The notes under the pieces are model-generated. The model was not told the origin of the DNA. It ran no database searches and saw only the letters and a list, made by a program, of their open reading frames with translations. From NCBI RefSeq assembly GCF_003315135.1, contig NZ_QNRK01000030.1, forward strand, positions 25,894 to 89,893: a stretch of DNA of 64,000 nucleotides, written 5' to 3'. Below are positions 46,579 to 57,256 of this stretch, piece after piece. Every line of letters begins with the position of its first letter. Position 1 is the stretch's first letter. The translations under genes were made by a program, and so were the position numbers. This DNA is from Roseiarcus fermentans (GTDB taxonomy: Bacteria > Pseudomonadota > Alphaproteobacteria > Rhizobiales > Beijerinckiaceae).

Positions 46579-46755
46579 ATGACCGACATCAACCGAACCT
46601 TTCCCCCCGCCGCCGAGCCGGCGGTAACGCCGCTGCGCCGCCCGTTGCCGACCACCAGCGGCGCGCTTTTCGACGGCCGCGATCTCTGGGCCTTCGTCGC
46701 GATCGCGGTGATGAACCTCGGGCCGCTGGCGATGGGGGCGTTTGCGGTTCACTGA
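46579..46755 (+). CDS. Small membrane protein, unknown function
   Basis: A 58-residue product with a Pro/Thr-rich N-terminal half and a C-terminal hydrophobic segment (LWAFVAIAVMNLGPLAMGAFAV). CAGGAGAGCGCC before ATG 46579 is a good ribosome binding site. It is divergent from the flavin-binding protein gene. No family is recognised. Confidence 0.55.
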   Translation: MTDINRTFPPAAEPAVTPLRRPLPTTSGALFDGRDLWAFVAIAVMNLGPLAMGAFAVH

Positions 46756-46888
46756 ACGGAAAAACGAGCGCAGCCGGGGCGGGCGGAAGGACATCGCCGC
46801 TCCCGGCTTGCGCATCGACGTCTGCATTTGCCATTTCGGCCCGGCGCTTGCGCCCGGCTACATGGGGCTTCTCATGGGCTTGGCGCCG

Positions 46889-47014
46889 CCCTCTCCCTTG
46901 GGGAGAGGGCCAGCCGGGCGAAGCACGGCAGGGGGAGGGCTCGGAACGCCGACAGTCGGCGTGGCGCCCCCTCGCCTGGCCGCTTTGCGGCCTGTCCTCT
47001 CCCTGAGGGAGAGG
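46889..47014. repeat. Intergenic palindromic repeat cluster
   Basis: Two hairpins, CCCTCTCCC-TT-GGGGAGAGGG (46889-46909) and CCTCTCCCTGAGGGAGAGG (46996-47014), flank a GC-rich core containing a copy (46967-47007) of the repeat also seen at 27265-27308. The structure is typical of dispersed REP-like elements and fills the gap downstream of ettA. Confidence 0.65.
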
Positions 47015-47075
47015 GATTGCCCACTGCCTCACCCCGGCTGGGGAGTTAGGCCCGGAGAAGCCCGGAAAAGCCACG

Positions 47076-48731
<1,656 letters not shown>

Positions 48732-48865
48732 GAAAAGTCCCTGGGCTCGAGAGGTAAGTCGGGCGCGGGAAATATCAGGGGCGGCAGGGGGTGGCAAGGC
48801 GGCGGGGCGAGTGGCGGGTGGCGAAGGGTTCGCCGCCCTGCTCGCTATTCGCTATTCGCCGCCCC

Positions 48866-49201
48866 TCACATCGCCTCCGCCGGCAACGCGTCCCGCCAGT
48901 GGCCGAGGCGATCCCGAAGCGTCCGGGCGCCGTCGTAAAGGGGGTCCTCGACGTCGAGGCGCTCGACGATCTCGAACGCGAAACGCTCCGCGCCATGCTC
49001 CGTCCAGGCGCGCTGGAGCGAGGCTGGCCGTCCGCCGCCCTGTCGGAGCGCGAACGAGACGCGGTTCCAGATGGTGCGCAGGTCCGGCGCGCCGCCCACC
49101 CATTGCTGGCCGGAGGCGGCGCAGCGCACGACGTAGATTCCGGGGTCGGACTTGCGTTCCTTGTAGGCGTCGACCGCCGCCTTCCTGTCCTCGCGTTTCA
49201 T
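48866..49201 (-). CDS. GIY-YIG nuclease family protein
   Basis: The 111-residue protein has GIYVV at 21-25 and a WVG variant of the YIG element at 34-36, then N46, R47 and a later Glu (E80) in IVERLD, matching the compact GIY-YIG fold. It is a small single-domain member of unknown target. ATG 49201 has TTGGAGCG upstream. Between it and the divergent ligase gene lies about 170 bases of promoter region. Confidence 0.8.
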   Translation of the reverse strand: MKREDRKAAVDAYKERKSDPGIYVVRCAASGQQWVGGAPDLRTIWNRVSFALRQGGGRPASLQRAWTEHGAERFAFEIVERLDVEDPLYDGARTLRDRLGHWRDALPAEAM

Positions 49202-49373
49202 CGCTCCAACTCCAATCCGCCGGCCCTCTTCGCGCGCGCCAGCGCCGGTCGTCAATTTCCCGCGCCGCCCGGCCTCGCCGGGTGCGGCGGCAAGCGCAGT
49301 GGCGGAACGGACAATTTATTGGATAATGGGGGCGACGGACCGAGGAAACGACGACGAACCGGAGGAGGACATC

Positions 49374-50912
49374 ATGGACATCGGCGCCCTCTTGCCGCGG
49401 CACGCCCGCTACCGGCCGGATCATCCGGCGCTGGTCGTGGGCGGCCGGCGGCTGAGCTATCGGGACCTGAACGCCGAGGTGAACCGGCTGGCGAACGCCC
49501 TCATCGCCGCAGGCGTCGGCAAGGGCGACAAGATCGCGACGGTGCTGCCGAACTGTCTCGAATTGATGCTCGCCTACTGGGCCGCGGCCAAAACCGGCAT
49601 CGTGATCGTGCCCATGAGCACGCTCATGCAGGACCACGGGCTCGAGACGCTGTTGCGGGACTCGGATTCGGTCGCGGTGATCGCCCACGCGTCGTTCGCC
49701 GAAGCCCTCGGCCACATTCGCGGCGAACTGTCGGCGATTCCATCCGACCGTTTCGTGCTCGTGGGCTGCCCGGGCGCGGCGCCGCCGGGTTTTCGCAGCT
49801 ACGCGGAGTTCACCGCGGCGGCGTCCGAGGTGAGCCCGCCGGATCCGGGCCTGACCGGCGCCGACGTCTACAACATCATGTACACGAGCGGCACCACCGG
49901 CGCCCCCAAGGGCATCGTCCACACCCACTTCATCCGCGCGATGTACTGCACTTTGTTCGCCTCCGCCTGGCGGATGACGCCCGAGAGCGTATGCCTGCAC
50001 GCCGGCGCCATCGTCTTCAACGGCGCCATGCTCGATCTCATGCCGTGGATGTTCTTAGGCTGCACCTACATCCTGCACGAATCGTTCAACGCCGAGCGGT
50101 TCATCCACGACATCGAGCGGGAGCGGGTCACGCACGTGGTCATGGTGCCGGCCCAGATCATCGCGGTGCTCGACAGCCCCGCCTTCGCGCCCGCGGCGCT
50201 CGGGTCGCTCGAGATGATCCACAACGTCGGCGCGCCCCTGCCGCTGAAATACAAGCACCGGCTGAACGAGGCCCTGCCCGGCCGGTTCTACGAGCTCTAC
50301 GGCCTGACCGAAGGGTTCATGACCGTGCTCGACAAGCACGACGCGATCCGCAAGGTCGGGTCGGTCGGCGCGCCGCCGGCCTTCATGGAGATGCGCATCC
50401 TTCGGGCGGACGGCACTCAATGCGGCGCGAGCGAGGTCGGCGAGATTTGCGGCCGGGGCCCGATGCTGATGTCGGGCTATTACAAGCGCCCCGATCTGAC
50501 CGAAAGGGCGATCGTCGACGGCTGGCTGCACACCGGCGACGCCGGCTACGTCGACGAGGACGGCTATCTCTTCCTGGTCGACCGGATCAAGGACATGATC
50601 ATCACCGGCGGGGTCAACGTCTATCCCAGGGACATCGAGGACGTGGTGATCCAGCATCCCGCGGTGTCGGAAGTGGCCGTGTTCGGCGTGCCCGACGACA
50701 AATGGGGCGAGACGCCGGTCGCGGCCGTCGTGGCGCGCGCCGGCGAAACGATCGAGCCGGAGGCGCTGAAGCTGTGGACCAACGGCCACGTCGACGCGAA
50801 ATTCCAGCGCCTCGCCGACGTCGTCGTCATGAACGCCTTCCCCCGCAACGTCGCCGGCAAGATTCTGAAGCGGGAGATGCGGGAGGCCTACGGCCGCGAG
50901 CGCAGCGACTGA
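49374..50912 (+). CDS. AMP-dependent acyl-CoA ligase family protein
   Basis: A 512-residue adenylate-forming enzyme. YTSGTTGAPKG (P-loop), YGLTEGF, GWLHTGDAGYVDEDGY, LVDRIKDMIITGGVNVYPRDIE and the C-terminal lysine region RNVAGKILKREMR are intact. It should activate a carboxylic acid, likely a fatty or aromatic acid, to its CoA thioester; the substrate cannot be read from sequence. GGAGGAGGACATC precedes ATG 49374, which is preferred over the upstream in-frame ATG 49299. Confidence 0.92.
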   Translation: MDIGALLPRHARYRPDHPALVVGGRRLSYRDLNAEVNRLANALIAAGVGKGDKIATVLPNCLELMLAYWAAAKTGIVIVPMSTLMQDHGLETLLRDSDSVAVIAHASFAEALGHIRGELSAIPSDRFVLVGCPGAAPPGFRSYAEFTAAASEVSPPDPGLTGADVYNIMYTSGTTGAPKGIVHTHFIRAMYCTLFASAWRMTPESVCLHAGAIVFNGAMLDLMPWMFLGCTYILHESFNAERFIHDIERERVTHVVMVPAQIIAVLDSPAFAPAALGSLEMIHNVGAPLPLKYKHRLNEALPGRFYELYGLTEGFMTVLDKHDAIRKVGSVGAPPAFMEMRILRADGTQCGASEVGEICGRGPMLMSGYYKRPDLTERAIVDGWLHTGDAGYVDEDGYLFLVDRIKDMIITGGVNVYPRDIEDVVIQHPAVSEVAVFGVPDDKWGETPVAAVVARAGETIEPEALKLWTNGHVDAKFQRLADVVVMNAFPRNVAGKILKREMREAYGRERSD

Positions 50913-50984
50913 GCGCGGGCCAGGCCAGCGGTCGCCGCGGGGGCGCGCGCCGGTTTTCCCGTCGAGGCGAATGGCGCGCTCGCC

Positions 50985-51707
50985 TCAAAAGCGCGTCGTC
51001 AACTCGGTCAGCCACCGGGGCGAGGCGTCGACGAAGGCCGTCTCGACCCGCCTGTCGAAGCCCGTGACGATGAGCAGCCCAAGCGCGACGAGCACGACGC
51101 CGAGCGCGCCCTTCGCCCGCTTGCCGCCATCCGCGAGGGCGCCCCGCAGGCGCGCCAGCGCCTGCCGGGAGGCGAGGCCGATGGCGGCGAGCGGCGCGGC
51201 CGCGCCGATGCCGAACGCGAGCATGGTCAGCCCGACCTCTCCGAGCGACGATCCTTGCGCGGCGAGCACGGACGCCGCGCCGAGGGTCGGGCCGACGCAT
51301 GGGCTCCAGGCCATCCCGAGCAGGAGGCCGACGCCGAACTGGCCGACCGCGCCCTGTGACGTCATCCCGTCGATCCGCGCATTGGCCCAGGCCGTCACCG
51401 GGCCGCCGGCGATCGCGAGCCGGGCCTGCGCCGCCGGCGCCAGAAGCAGAGCGCCGACGCCGATCATGAGCGCGGCCGCCGCAATCCGGAAAGCCCCGCC
51501 GTCGAGCCCGACCGCGAAGCCGACGGTCGCGACGAACAGTCCGACCACCGTGAACGACAACGCCACCCCGGCCGCGAGGGCGAGCGGCCCAGCGCGGCTC
51601 TCGCTCGCCGCGGCGCCGAACACGAGCGGCAGGAGCGGCAGCACGCAGGGCGACAGCACGGAAAGCAGGCCGGCGACGAGCGCGAGCCCGGGAGCGCCGA
51701 ACGTCAT
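50985..51707 (-). CDS. ccdA: CcdA/DsbD-type thiol transporter membrane protein
   Basis: A 240-residue, six-helix membrane protein of the CcdA family, which carries reducing power across the inner membrane. The conserved Cys of the first and fourth helices lie in LSVLSPCVLPLLPLVFG and MAWSPCVGPTLGA. The gene directly upstream encodes a secreted thioredoxin-like protein (gap seven bases), the expected partner. ATG 51707 is chosen over longer frames. The symbol rests on family resemblance. Confidence 0.88.
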   Translation of the reverse strand: MTFGAPGLALVAGLLSVLSPCVLPLLPLVFGAAASESRAGPLALAAGVALSFTVVGLFVATVGFAVGLDGGAFRIAAAALMIGVGALLLAPAAQARLAIAGGPVTAWANARIDGMTSQGAVGQFGVGLLLGMAWSPCVGPTLGAASVLAAQGSSLGEVGLTMLAFGIGAAAPLAAIGLASRQALARLRGALADGGKRAKGALGVVLVALGLLIVTGFDRRVETAFVDASPRWLTELTTRF

Positions 51708-51714
51708 GCGCCGG

Positions 51715-52104
51715 TCAGATCGCCTTGGCGACCAGCGCCGCGATGGCGGCGGGGTCGGTCTGGCCGACGGACCGGCCGGTTTCCTTGCCGCCCTTGAAGG
51801 TGATGAGCGTGCTCTGCATGTGCGCGCCAAAGCGCTGCACGGCGTCCTTCTGGCTGTCGAAATCGACGTGGACGACAAACAGATCCTTGTATTCGGGTTT
51901 CGCCTCGATGTCGGCGAGGATCGGCTTCTGCGCCTTGCAGGTCGGACACCAGGGCGCGTGGACCTCGACCAGAATCGACTTGCCGTCCCTGAGCGCCGCG
52001 TCGAAGCCGGCGGGCGTGTAATTGACGGTTTCGGCGGCGAAGGCGCGGGCGCCGAACAGCGCGCCGACGGCGACCGCGGCGAAAAGCGAGCGACGTGACA
52101 TCAT
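51715..52104 (-). CDS. Periplasmic thioredoxin-like protein
   Basis: The 129-residue protein has an N-terminal export signal (MMSRRSLFAAVAVGALFGARAFA-A) that begins with a twin-Arg-free Sec-like pattern, then a thioredoxin fold with active site W-C-P-T-C in EVHAPWCPTCKAQKP. With the downstream ccdA it forms a reducing system in the periplasm, potentially for cytochrome c maturation or peroxide defence. Confidence 0.88.
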   Translation of the reverse strand: MMSRRSLFAAVAVGALFGARAFAAETVNYTPAGFDAALRDGKSILVEVHAPWCPTCKAQKPILADIEAKPEYKDLFVVHVDFDSQKDAVQRFGAHMQSTLITFKGGKETGRSVGQTDPAAIAALVAKAI

Positions 52105-52298
52105 GGGGAACGACTCCGAAGCGGAACGGACGACCGCATCGGTGATACGCCCGCGGATCGGAGACCGTTACGCGAGCAAGGACTTTTTTTCCGCGGCGCG
52201 CCCCGCGGCTGCGAAAGGAGCCGTCGACACGACCATCCCGCTTCCGCAACTGGTCAGGGCCCGATAGGGTAGCCGTGGGGCTTTGGGGACAGGGTGTG

Positions 52299-53369
52299 AT
52301 GGCGACAGGGCGTTTTCTCGCGGCGGCGCTGGCGCTCGCGTCCGGTCCGGCCGTGGCGGCGCAGACGACGACGCCACCCGCCCCGCCCGCGCCGTCCGTC
52401 GTCTCCGACAGCGCCCTGACCGCGCCCCAGCAACTCGTCGCGATCGACGGCGCACGGCGCCTCAACCTCTATTGCATCGGCGCCGGCGAACCGGCGGTGA
52501 TGCTCGAGGCCGGCGCCGCCAACACGATCGAGACCTGGCGTTTCGTTCAGGCCGAGATCGCCAAGACGACGCGCGCCTGCGCCTACGACCGCGCCGGGCT
52601 CGGTTTCAGCGACGCCGCGACCCGGCCGGCGGACGTGCGCAACATGGCGGACGATCTCGGGCGTCTCGTCGCCGCAGCCGGGATCGCCAGGCCCTATGTG
52701 CTCGTCGGCCATTCGCTCGGCGGCGAGATCGCGGTCTACGCCGCCGCGACCTCGCCCAAGGACATCGCCGGCCTGGTCCTCGTCGACCCGGCGTTCGCCG
52801 ACGACCTCGACGCGCTCGAAGCCGCGCTGCCGCCGGACAAGCGCCACGCGATCGCCGACGCCATGGCGCACGGGCTCGCGCGCAAGCGGGTCTGCCTCGG
52901 CGCGGCGCGAAGCGGAAAACTGGCCAACCCGTCGGCGGCGGACAAGGACTGCGTGAGCACGGCCTCCGACCCGAACAAGCTCGACGCCACGCTCGCCTCG
53001 GCCGCGCGCAAGCGGCTCGCCGACCCGAAGACCTGGGAGGCCGTGGTGTCGGAACTCGAGGCGGTCACGCCCGAGGGCGACCACATCGACACGAACTCGG
53101 CGGAGATCGACGCGACCGCGTTCGATTTCGGCGGCAAGCCGCTCGTCGTGCTCAGCCGGGGCGTCGGCATGGGCGCTCCCGGCGCGCCGGCGACCGCGAC
53201 CGCCGCCGTCGAGGCCGCCTGGCTCGCCGGCCACGCGGCGCTCGCGACCCGTTCGACGAAGGGCGAGCACGTCATCGCGCCCGGCGCGCGGCACTACATC
53301 CAGATCGACCGGCCCCGGGCCGTGGTTGAGGCGGTCGACGAGGTGGTGAAGGCGGTGCGAGGTCCGTGA
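52299..53369 (+). CDS. Secreted alpha/beta hydrolase
   Basis: The 356-residue protein has a signal peptide (MATGRFLAAALALASGPAVAA-Q). The hydrolase fold shows the nucleophile elbow GHSLGGE, an LVDPAF segment after it and a C-terminal RHYIQIDRP with the catalytic His. A CAYDRAGLGFSD segment is typical of haloperoxidase/esterase-like members. The substrate is unknown. ATG 52299 fits the signal peptide better than GTG 52275. Confidence 0.87.
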   Translation: MATGRFLAAALALASGPAVAAQTTTPPAPPAPSVVSDSALTAPQQLVAIDGARRLNLYCIGAGEPAVMLEAGAANTIETWRFVQAEIAKTTRACAYDRAGLGFSDAATRPADVRNMADDLGRLVAAAGIARPYVLVGHSLGGEIAVYAAATSPKDIAGLVLVDPAFADDLDALEAALPPDKRHAIADAMAHGLARKRVCLGAARSGKLANPSAADKDCVSTASDPNKLDATLASAARKRLADPKTWEAVVSELEAVTPEGDHIDTNSAEIDATAFDFGGKPLVVLSRGVGMGAPGAPATATAAVEAAWLAGHAALATRSTKGEHVIAPGARHYIQIDRPRAVVEAVDEVVKAVRGP

Positions 53370-53408
53370 CGCGCGGGCGCGATCCGCCCGGGCCCCTCCT
53401 CCGGCCGG

Positions 53409-54833
53409 TCAGCGCAGCTTGCAGAAAACGCTCGACGGCGCGGCGCCCACGCCGACGCACTGGTTCTGCATGATCATCCCCCACATGAAGCTCGTCTTCG
53501 TCCGGCCGGCGAACCAGGGCTCCGTTCCCGTCACCCGCCCGAGGGCGAAATAGGACCCGTCGAGCATCGTCGCCTGGTTCGGGTCGCGGTTCAGGGTCGG
53601 GAACGCCGCCGCGTGATGGCACGACATGCAGTTCGACTTCACGCCGAGCATCGCGGGGTCGAGGAAGATCGAGCCCGCGTCGATCGCCTCGAGATAGGGG
53701 TTGTAGGCGACCCGCGGCGCGCCGTCCGGGCCGACCATCCAGTAGGCGGTCGCAAGCTCGTAGGAGTCGAACGGCGGCTCGACGAACCGCCTCGCCTCCG
53801 CCACCGGCTCCGGACGCCACCAGAACGTCTGCCACGTCCAGTCGTCGACCAGTTCGTCGGTGGTGACGTGCATGCCGACCAGCAGGGCGAGGTCGCCCGC
53901 TTCGAGGTCGCCGAGGGCGACGCCGCCGACGGTGAAGACGTTGCCGGCCGCGAGAAAGCGGACGTCCTGATCGCTCAGCGGAAACCAGTAGAAGCGGTCG
54001 AGCCCGACGATCGGGGCGTTCGCCGCCGTCATCCGTTTCGGGCCTTGCGGCGTGGCGACGTCGAGCGTCTGCGGATCGCCGGGCTTCGCCCGCCCGGTCG
54101 GGTCGACCACCACGAACGCGGTCCAGGTGGAGGGAACCGGCGTCGTCGCGTTCGTCGTCCCGTCGACCGCGAGGCCCGGCCCCTTCCAGACGGGCATCAG
54201 CGTCGGCCGGTCGGCCTTCACGATCCAGTAGACCGGCTTCAGCATGATCGCGTGCGGCGGCGCCCCGGCGAGGAACCGCTGCGCCAGCGGCGTCTTCTCC
54301 CGGTCGAAGGCGGCGTTGCGATCGATCAGGGTCTGCTCGCCCCAGTAGTGGTTCCGGTCCACGAACTCGGCGAACTCGGCGCTGTATTTGTTGTACGAAA
54401 CGACGTCCCCGGCGCCGCCGTCCGGCGCCTGGCGCGGCCGGTGGAGGCGGTGGGCGCGGTCGCAAGGGCCGGCGCAGCCCGCCGCCGCGGCGGGCTCGGT
54501 GTGAAAGACCTCGAACTCGTCGAACCACGTCTCGAACACCGCCGCCGGCGCGCTCGTCCTGCGGCCGCGCGCGTCCACCACCGAGATCGCCTGACCGCTC
54601 GGCGCCGTGATCGCCGCCCACAGCCGCCAGGCGTGCTCGCGCACACGCGCCTCGTCGAAGCGCGCGACCCAGCCGCGCACGACGCCGTCGTCGACGAACA
54701 CCGACGGATCGACCGCCGTGTAGGCGAGCCGCGGCGCGCTGTCCCCCGCCGACGCCGGCGCCGCCGGACACAAGCCGCACAGGATCGAGACCAGGGCGGC
54801 GGCCGGCCCGGCGAACCGAATCGTCTTGCGCAT
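53409..54833 (-). CDS. Secreted c-type cytochrome-like protein, unknown function
   Basis: A 474-residue secreted protein (signal cleavage after ASA, about 29) with one c-type heme site, C-M-S-C-H, at about 402-406 near the C-terminus. Trp- and Tyr-rich segments (TFWWRPEP, YELATAYWMVGPDGAPRVAYNPYLEAI) precede it. The rest matches no family I can name. It follows a secreted ABM-like gene by 26 bases. A role as a periplasmic redox protein is inference. Confidence 0.82.
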   Translation of the reverse strand: MRKTIRFAGPAAALVSILCGLCPAAPASAGDSAPRLAYTAVDPSVFVDDGVVRGWVARFDEARVREHAWRLWAAITAPSGQAISVVDARGRRTSAPAAVFETWFDEFEVFHTEPAAAAGCAGPCDRAHRLHRPRQAPDGGAGDVVSYNKYSAEFAEFVDRNHYWGEQTLIDRNAAFDREKTPLAQRFLAGAPPHAIMLKPVYWIVKADRPTLMPVWKGPGLAVDGTTNATTPVPSTWTAFVVVDPTGRAKPGDPQTLDVATPQGPKRMTAANAPIVGLDRFYWFPLSDQDVRFLAAGNVFTVGGVALGDLEAGDLALLVGMHVTTDELVDDWTWQTFWWRPEPVAEARRFVEPPFDSYELATAYWMVGPDGAPRVAYNPYLEAIDAGSIFLDPAMLGVKSNCMSCHHAAAFPTLNRDPNQATMLDGSYFALGRVTGTEPWFAGRTKTSFMWGMIMQNQCVGVGAAPSSVFCKLR

Positions 54834-54859
54834 GGTGGCTGCCCCTGAGCGCTCGGCCG

Positions 54860-55282
54860 TCACTTCGTTCCCGCCACCTCGGTGACGGCGCCGAGATCGA
54901 AGACCTCGAACTTCAGCGGCTCGCTGCGCATCGGCTCGAGCGTCTTCAGGAGGTCGAGCCGGCCAAGGAATACGTGCCATTCCTCGACGCTGGACCCGGG
55001 GGCGAAATAGGACACGACGACGATTTCGGACTTGTCCGGATTGACCAGAAAGTCGTTGCGGCGCGTCTGGCCGGCCGCCTTCTGCGCCTCGGTGAAGCCT
55101 GTTTCCACGAGCCTGACGCCCGCGTCGAAAGTCTCGGGCTTGAAGCGGTGCGTATAGACGACGACCTTGTCGCCCTTCTGCGGCGCATAGGCCGGGGCGT
55201 CGTCGGCCTGCGCCGATCCGCCGGAAACGCCGGCGACGCACGCCAGGGCGACGACAGCGGCCAGATTCGCAATCCGCCTCAT
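54860..55282 (-). CDS. Secreted small protein with possible dimeric alpha/beta-barrel fold
   Basis: The 140-residue protein has a signal peptide (to about residue 26) and a compact domain with the pattern VYTHRFKPETFDAG... NDFLVNPDKSEIVVVSYFAPGSSVEEWHVFLGR. This resembles antibiotic-biosynthesis-monooxygenase-type barrels, but similarity is weak. It is the first gene of an operon with the downstream heme protein. Confidence 0.72.
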   Translation of the reverse strand: MRRIANLAAVVALACVAGVSGGSAQADDAPAYAPQKGDKVVVYTHRFKPETFDAGVRLVETGFTEAQKAAGQTRRNDFLVNPDKSEIVVVSYFAPGSSVEEWHVFLGRLDLLKTLEPMRSEPLKFEVFDLGAVTEVAGTK

Positions 55283-55472
55283 GAAACTCCCTCCGATGGT
55301 ATTGGCGGCAGGATTCTGGCAAATGGATCGCGAGTCAAGCCGGGAGCCCGACGCCTTCGGCGGGCGCGGTCGGGGCGGGGAGATTGACTCCGGCCGGCCG
55401 CCTCGCCTCTATGGCCGCGGGCTTTTCGCGACGACGCCGAGGGGGCCGCGCGCAAACAGGGAGTCTGGCGCG

Positions 55473-55946
55473 ATGAGCGACACGGGGGCTCGCATCAAGG
55501 CGGCCGACAAGCGGATGCGCAAGACGCTCGATCCGGTGGGAGAATTCCTGACCGACTGTTTTCATCTGCTCGGCCTGTTCGCCATCGGCGGCGCGACCGT
55601 GTGGGCGGCCGGGGCGGCGTTCTACCAGATGATTCTGAAGGGCTATCCGTCGATCGAGGACCTGCTGCTGCTGTTCATCTATCTCGAGATCGGCTCGATG
55701 GTGGGCATCTATTTCCGCACCAACCACATGCCGGTCCGCTTCCTGCTCTACGTCGGCATCACCGCCCTCACCCGGCACATGATCGGCTTCGTCCAGGAGA
55801 CGACGGGCGCCAATCTCGAAATCCTGATATTCGCCGTCTCGACCCTGATCCTCGCCTTTGCGGTGCTCGTCATCCGCTTCACCTCGAGCCGCTACCCGAG
55901 CCCCACTTACGGCGAGGCCGGCCAGAGCGGCGTCAAGGTGGATTGA
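55473..55946 (+). CDS. psiE: Phosphate-starvation-inducible PsiE family protein
   Basis: A 157-residue, four-helix membrane protein with the PsiE signature region LLLLFIYLEIGSMVGIYFRTNHMPVRFLLYVGITALTRHMI. Members occur in phosphate-starvation regulons of enterobacteria; the function is not established. ATG 55473 lies after CAGGGAGTCTGGCGCG; the longer frame from 55281 has no family sequence. The amidohydrolase starts 16 bases after its stop, suggesting an operon. Confidence 0.88.
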   Translation: MSDTGARIKAADKRMRKTLDPVGEFLTDCFHLLGLFAIGGATVWAAGAAFYQMILKGYPSIEDLLLLFIYLEIGSMVGIYFRTNHMPVRFLLYVGITALTRHMIGFVQETTGANLEILIFAVSTLILAFAVLVIRFTSSRYPSPTYGEAGQSGVKVD

Positions 55947-55962
55947 GGAACCGGAGAGCGCC

Positions 55963-57249
55963 ATGGCCTTCGATCTCGTCGTTCGCAACGCCGCCCTGCC
56001 CGACGGGCGCAAGGGCCAGGACGTGGCGGTCGCAGCCGGCCGCATCGTGGCCATCGGCCCCGGGCTCGAATCGGAAGCGGGCGAGACCGTCGACGCGCGC
56101 GGCTTCCTGCTCGCGCCTCCCTTCGTCGACTGCCACTTTCACATGGACGCGACCCTGTCGCTCGGCCAGCCGCGCCTGAACCAGTCCGGCACGCTGCTCG
56201 AGGGCATCGCGCTGTGGGGGGAACTCAAGCCGCACCTGACCCACGAGGCCGTGGCCCAGCGCGCGCTCCGCTATTGCGACCTCGCCGTGTCGCAGGGCCT
56301 TCTGGCCGTCCGCAGCCACGTCGACATATGCGACGACCGCCTGCTGGCGGTCGAGGCGCTGATCGACGTGAAGAAGCGGGTCGCGCCTTATCTCGACTTG
56401 CAACTCGTCGCCTTCCCGCAGGACGGCTACTTCCGCTCGCCCTCCGCCGCCGGCAACCTGAAGCGGGCGCTGGATCTCGGCGTGGACGCAGTCGGCGGCA
56501 TTCCGCATTTCGAACGCACGATGGCCGACGGCGCGGCTTCGGTCAGGGCCTTGTGCGAGATCGCAGCCGCGCGCGGCCTGATGATCGACCTGCATTGCGA
56601 CGAGAGCGACGACCCGATGTCGCGCCACATCGAGACGCTCGCCGCCGAGGTCCATCGCCTCGGCCTGGGCGGCCGCGCGACCGGCTCGCATCTGACGTCG
56701 ATGCATTCGATGGACAACTACTACGTCTCGAAGCTGCTGCCGCTGATCGCCGAATCGGGGATGAACGCGATCGCCAATCCGCTGATCAACCTGACCCTTC
56801 AGGGGCGGCACGACACCTATCCGCGCCGCCGCGGGATGACCCGCGTCGCCGAAATGCGCGCGCTCGGGGTCCCGGTGGCGCTCGGGCAGGACTGCGTCAT
56901 GGACCCGTGGTACGGCCTCGGCGGGGCCGACATGCTCGACGTCGCCCACATGGCGGTTCACGGCGCGCCGATGACGAGCCGCGAGGCGATCCGCTGGACC
57001 TTCGACGCGGTGACGGAGATTCCGGCGCGCATCCTCGGGCTGGAGCACTACGGCCTCGCGGTCGGCGCCAACGCCGACTTCGTTCTCCTGCAGGCGGCCG
57101 ACCCGATCGAGGCGGTGCGGCTGCGCGCGACCCGTCTCGTGGTGGTCCGCCGCGGCCGGGTGATCGCGCGAACGCCCGCCCGCGAAACGGCGTTGGGCCT
57201 CGCCGGGCGTCCGCCGACCCTCGACCCGGCCGCCTACGCGCCGCGCTGA
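55963..57249 (+). CDS. Amidohydrolase family protein, cytosine-deaminase-like
   Basis: The 428-residue metal-dependent hydrolase resembles CodA. Metal ligands: HFHMD (N-terminal pair), H in DLHCDE, H in GSHLTSM, and the Asp in ALGQDCVMDPWYGLGGADMLD. The AHMAVHGAP...FDAVTEIPARILGL helix follows the family. It probably deaminates cytosine or a related pyrimidine or amide; the substrate is inferred. ATG 55963 follows GGAGAGCGCC. Confidence 0.9.
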   Translation: MAFDLVVRNAALPDGRKGQDVAVAAGRIVAIGPGLESEAGETVDARGFLLAPPFVDCHFHMDATLSLGQPRLNQSGTLLEGIALWGELKPHLTHEAVAQRALRYCDLAVSQGLLAVRSHVDICDDRLLAVEALIDVKKRVAPYLDLQLVAFPQDGYFRSPSAAGNLKRALDLGVDAVGGIPHFERTMADGAASVRALCEIAAARGLMIDLHCDESDDPMSRHIETLAAEVHRLGLGGRATGSHLTSMHSMDNYYVSKLLPLIAESGMNAIANPLINLTLQGRHDTYPRRRGMTRVAEMRALGVPVALGQDCVMDPWYGLGGADMLDVAHMAVHGAPMTSREAIRWTFDAVTEIPARILGLEHYGLAVGANADFVLLQAADPIEAVRLRATRLVVVRRGRVIARTPARETALGLAGRPPTLDPAAYAPR

Positions 57250-57256
57250 CGAGGCC

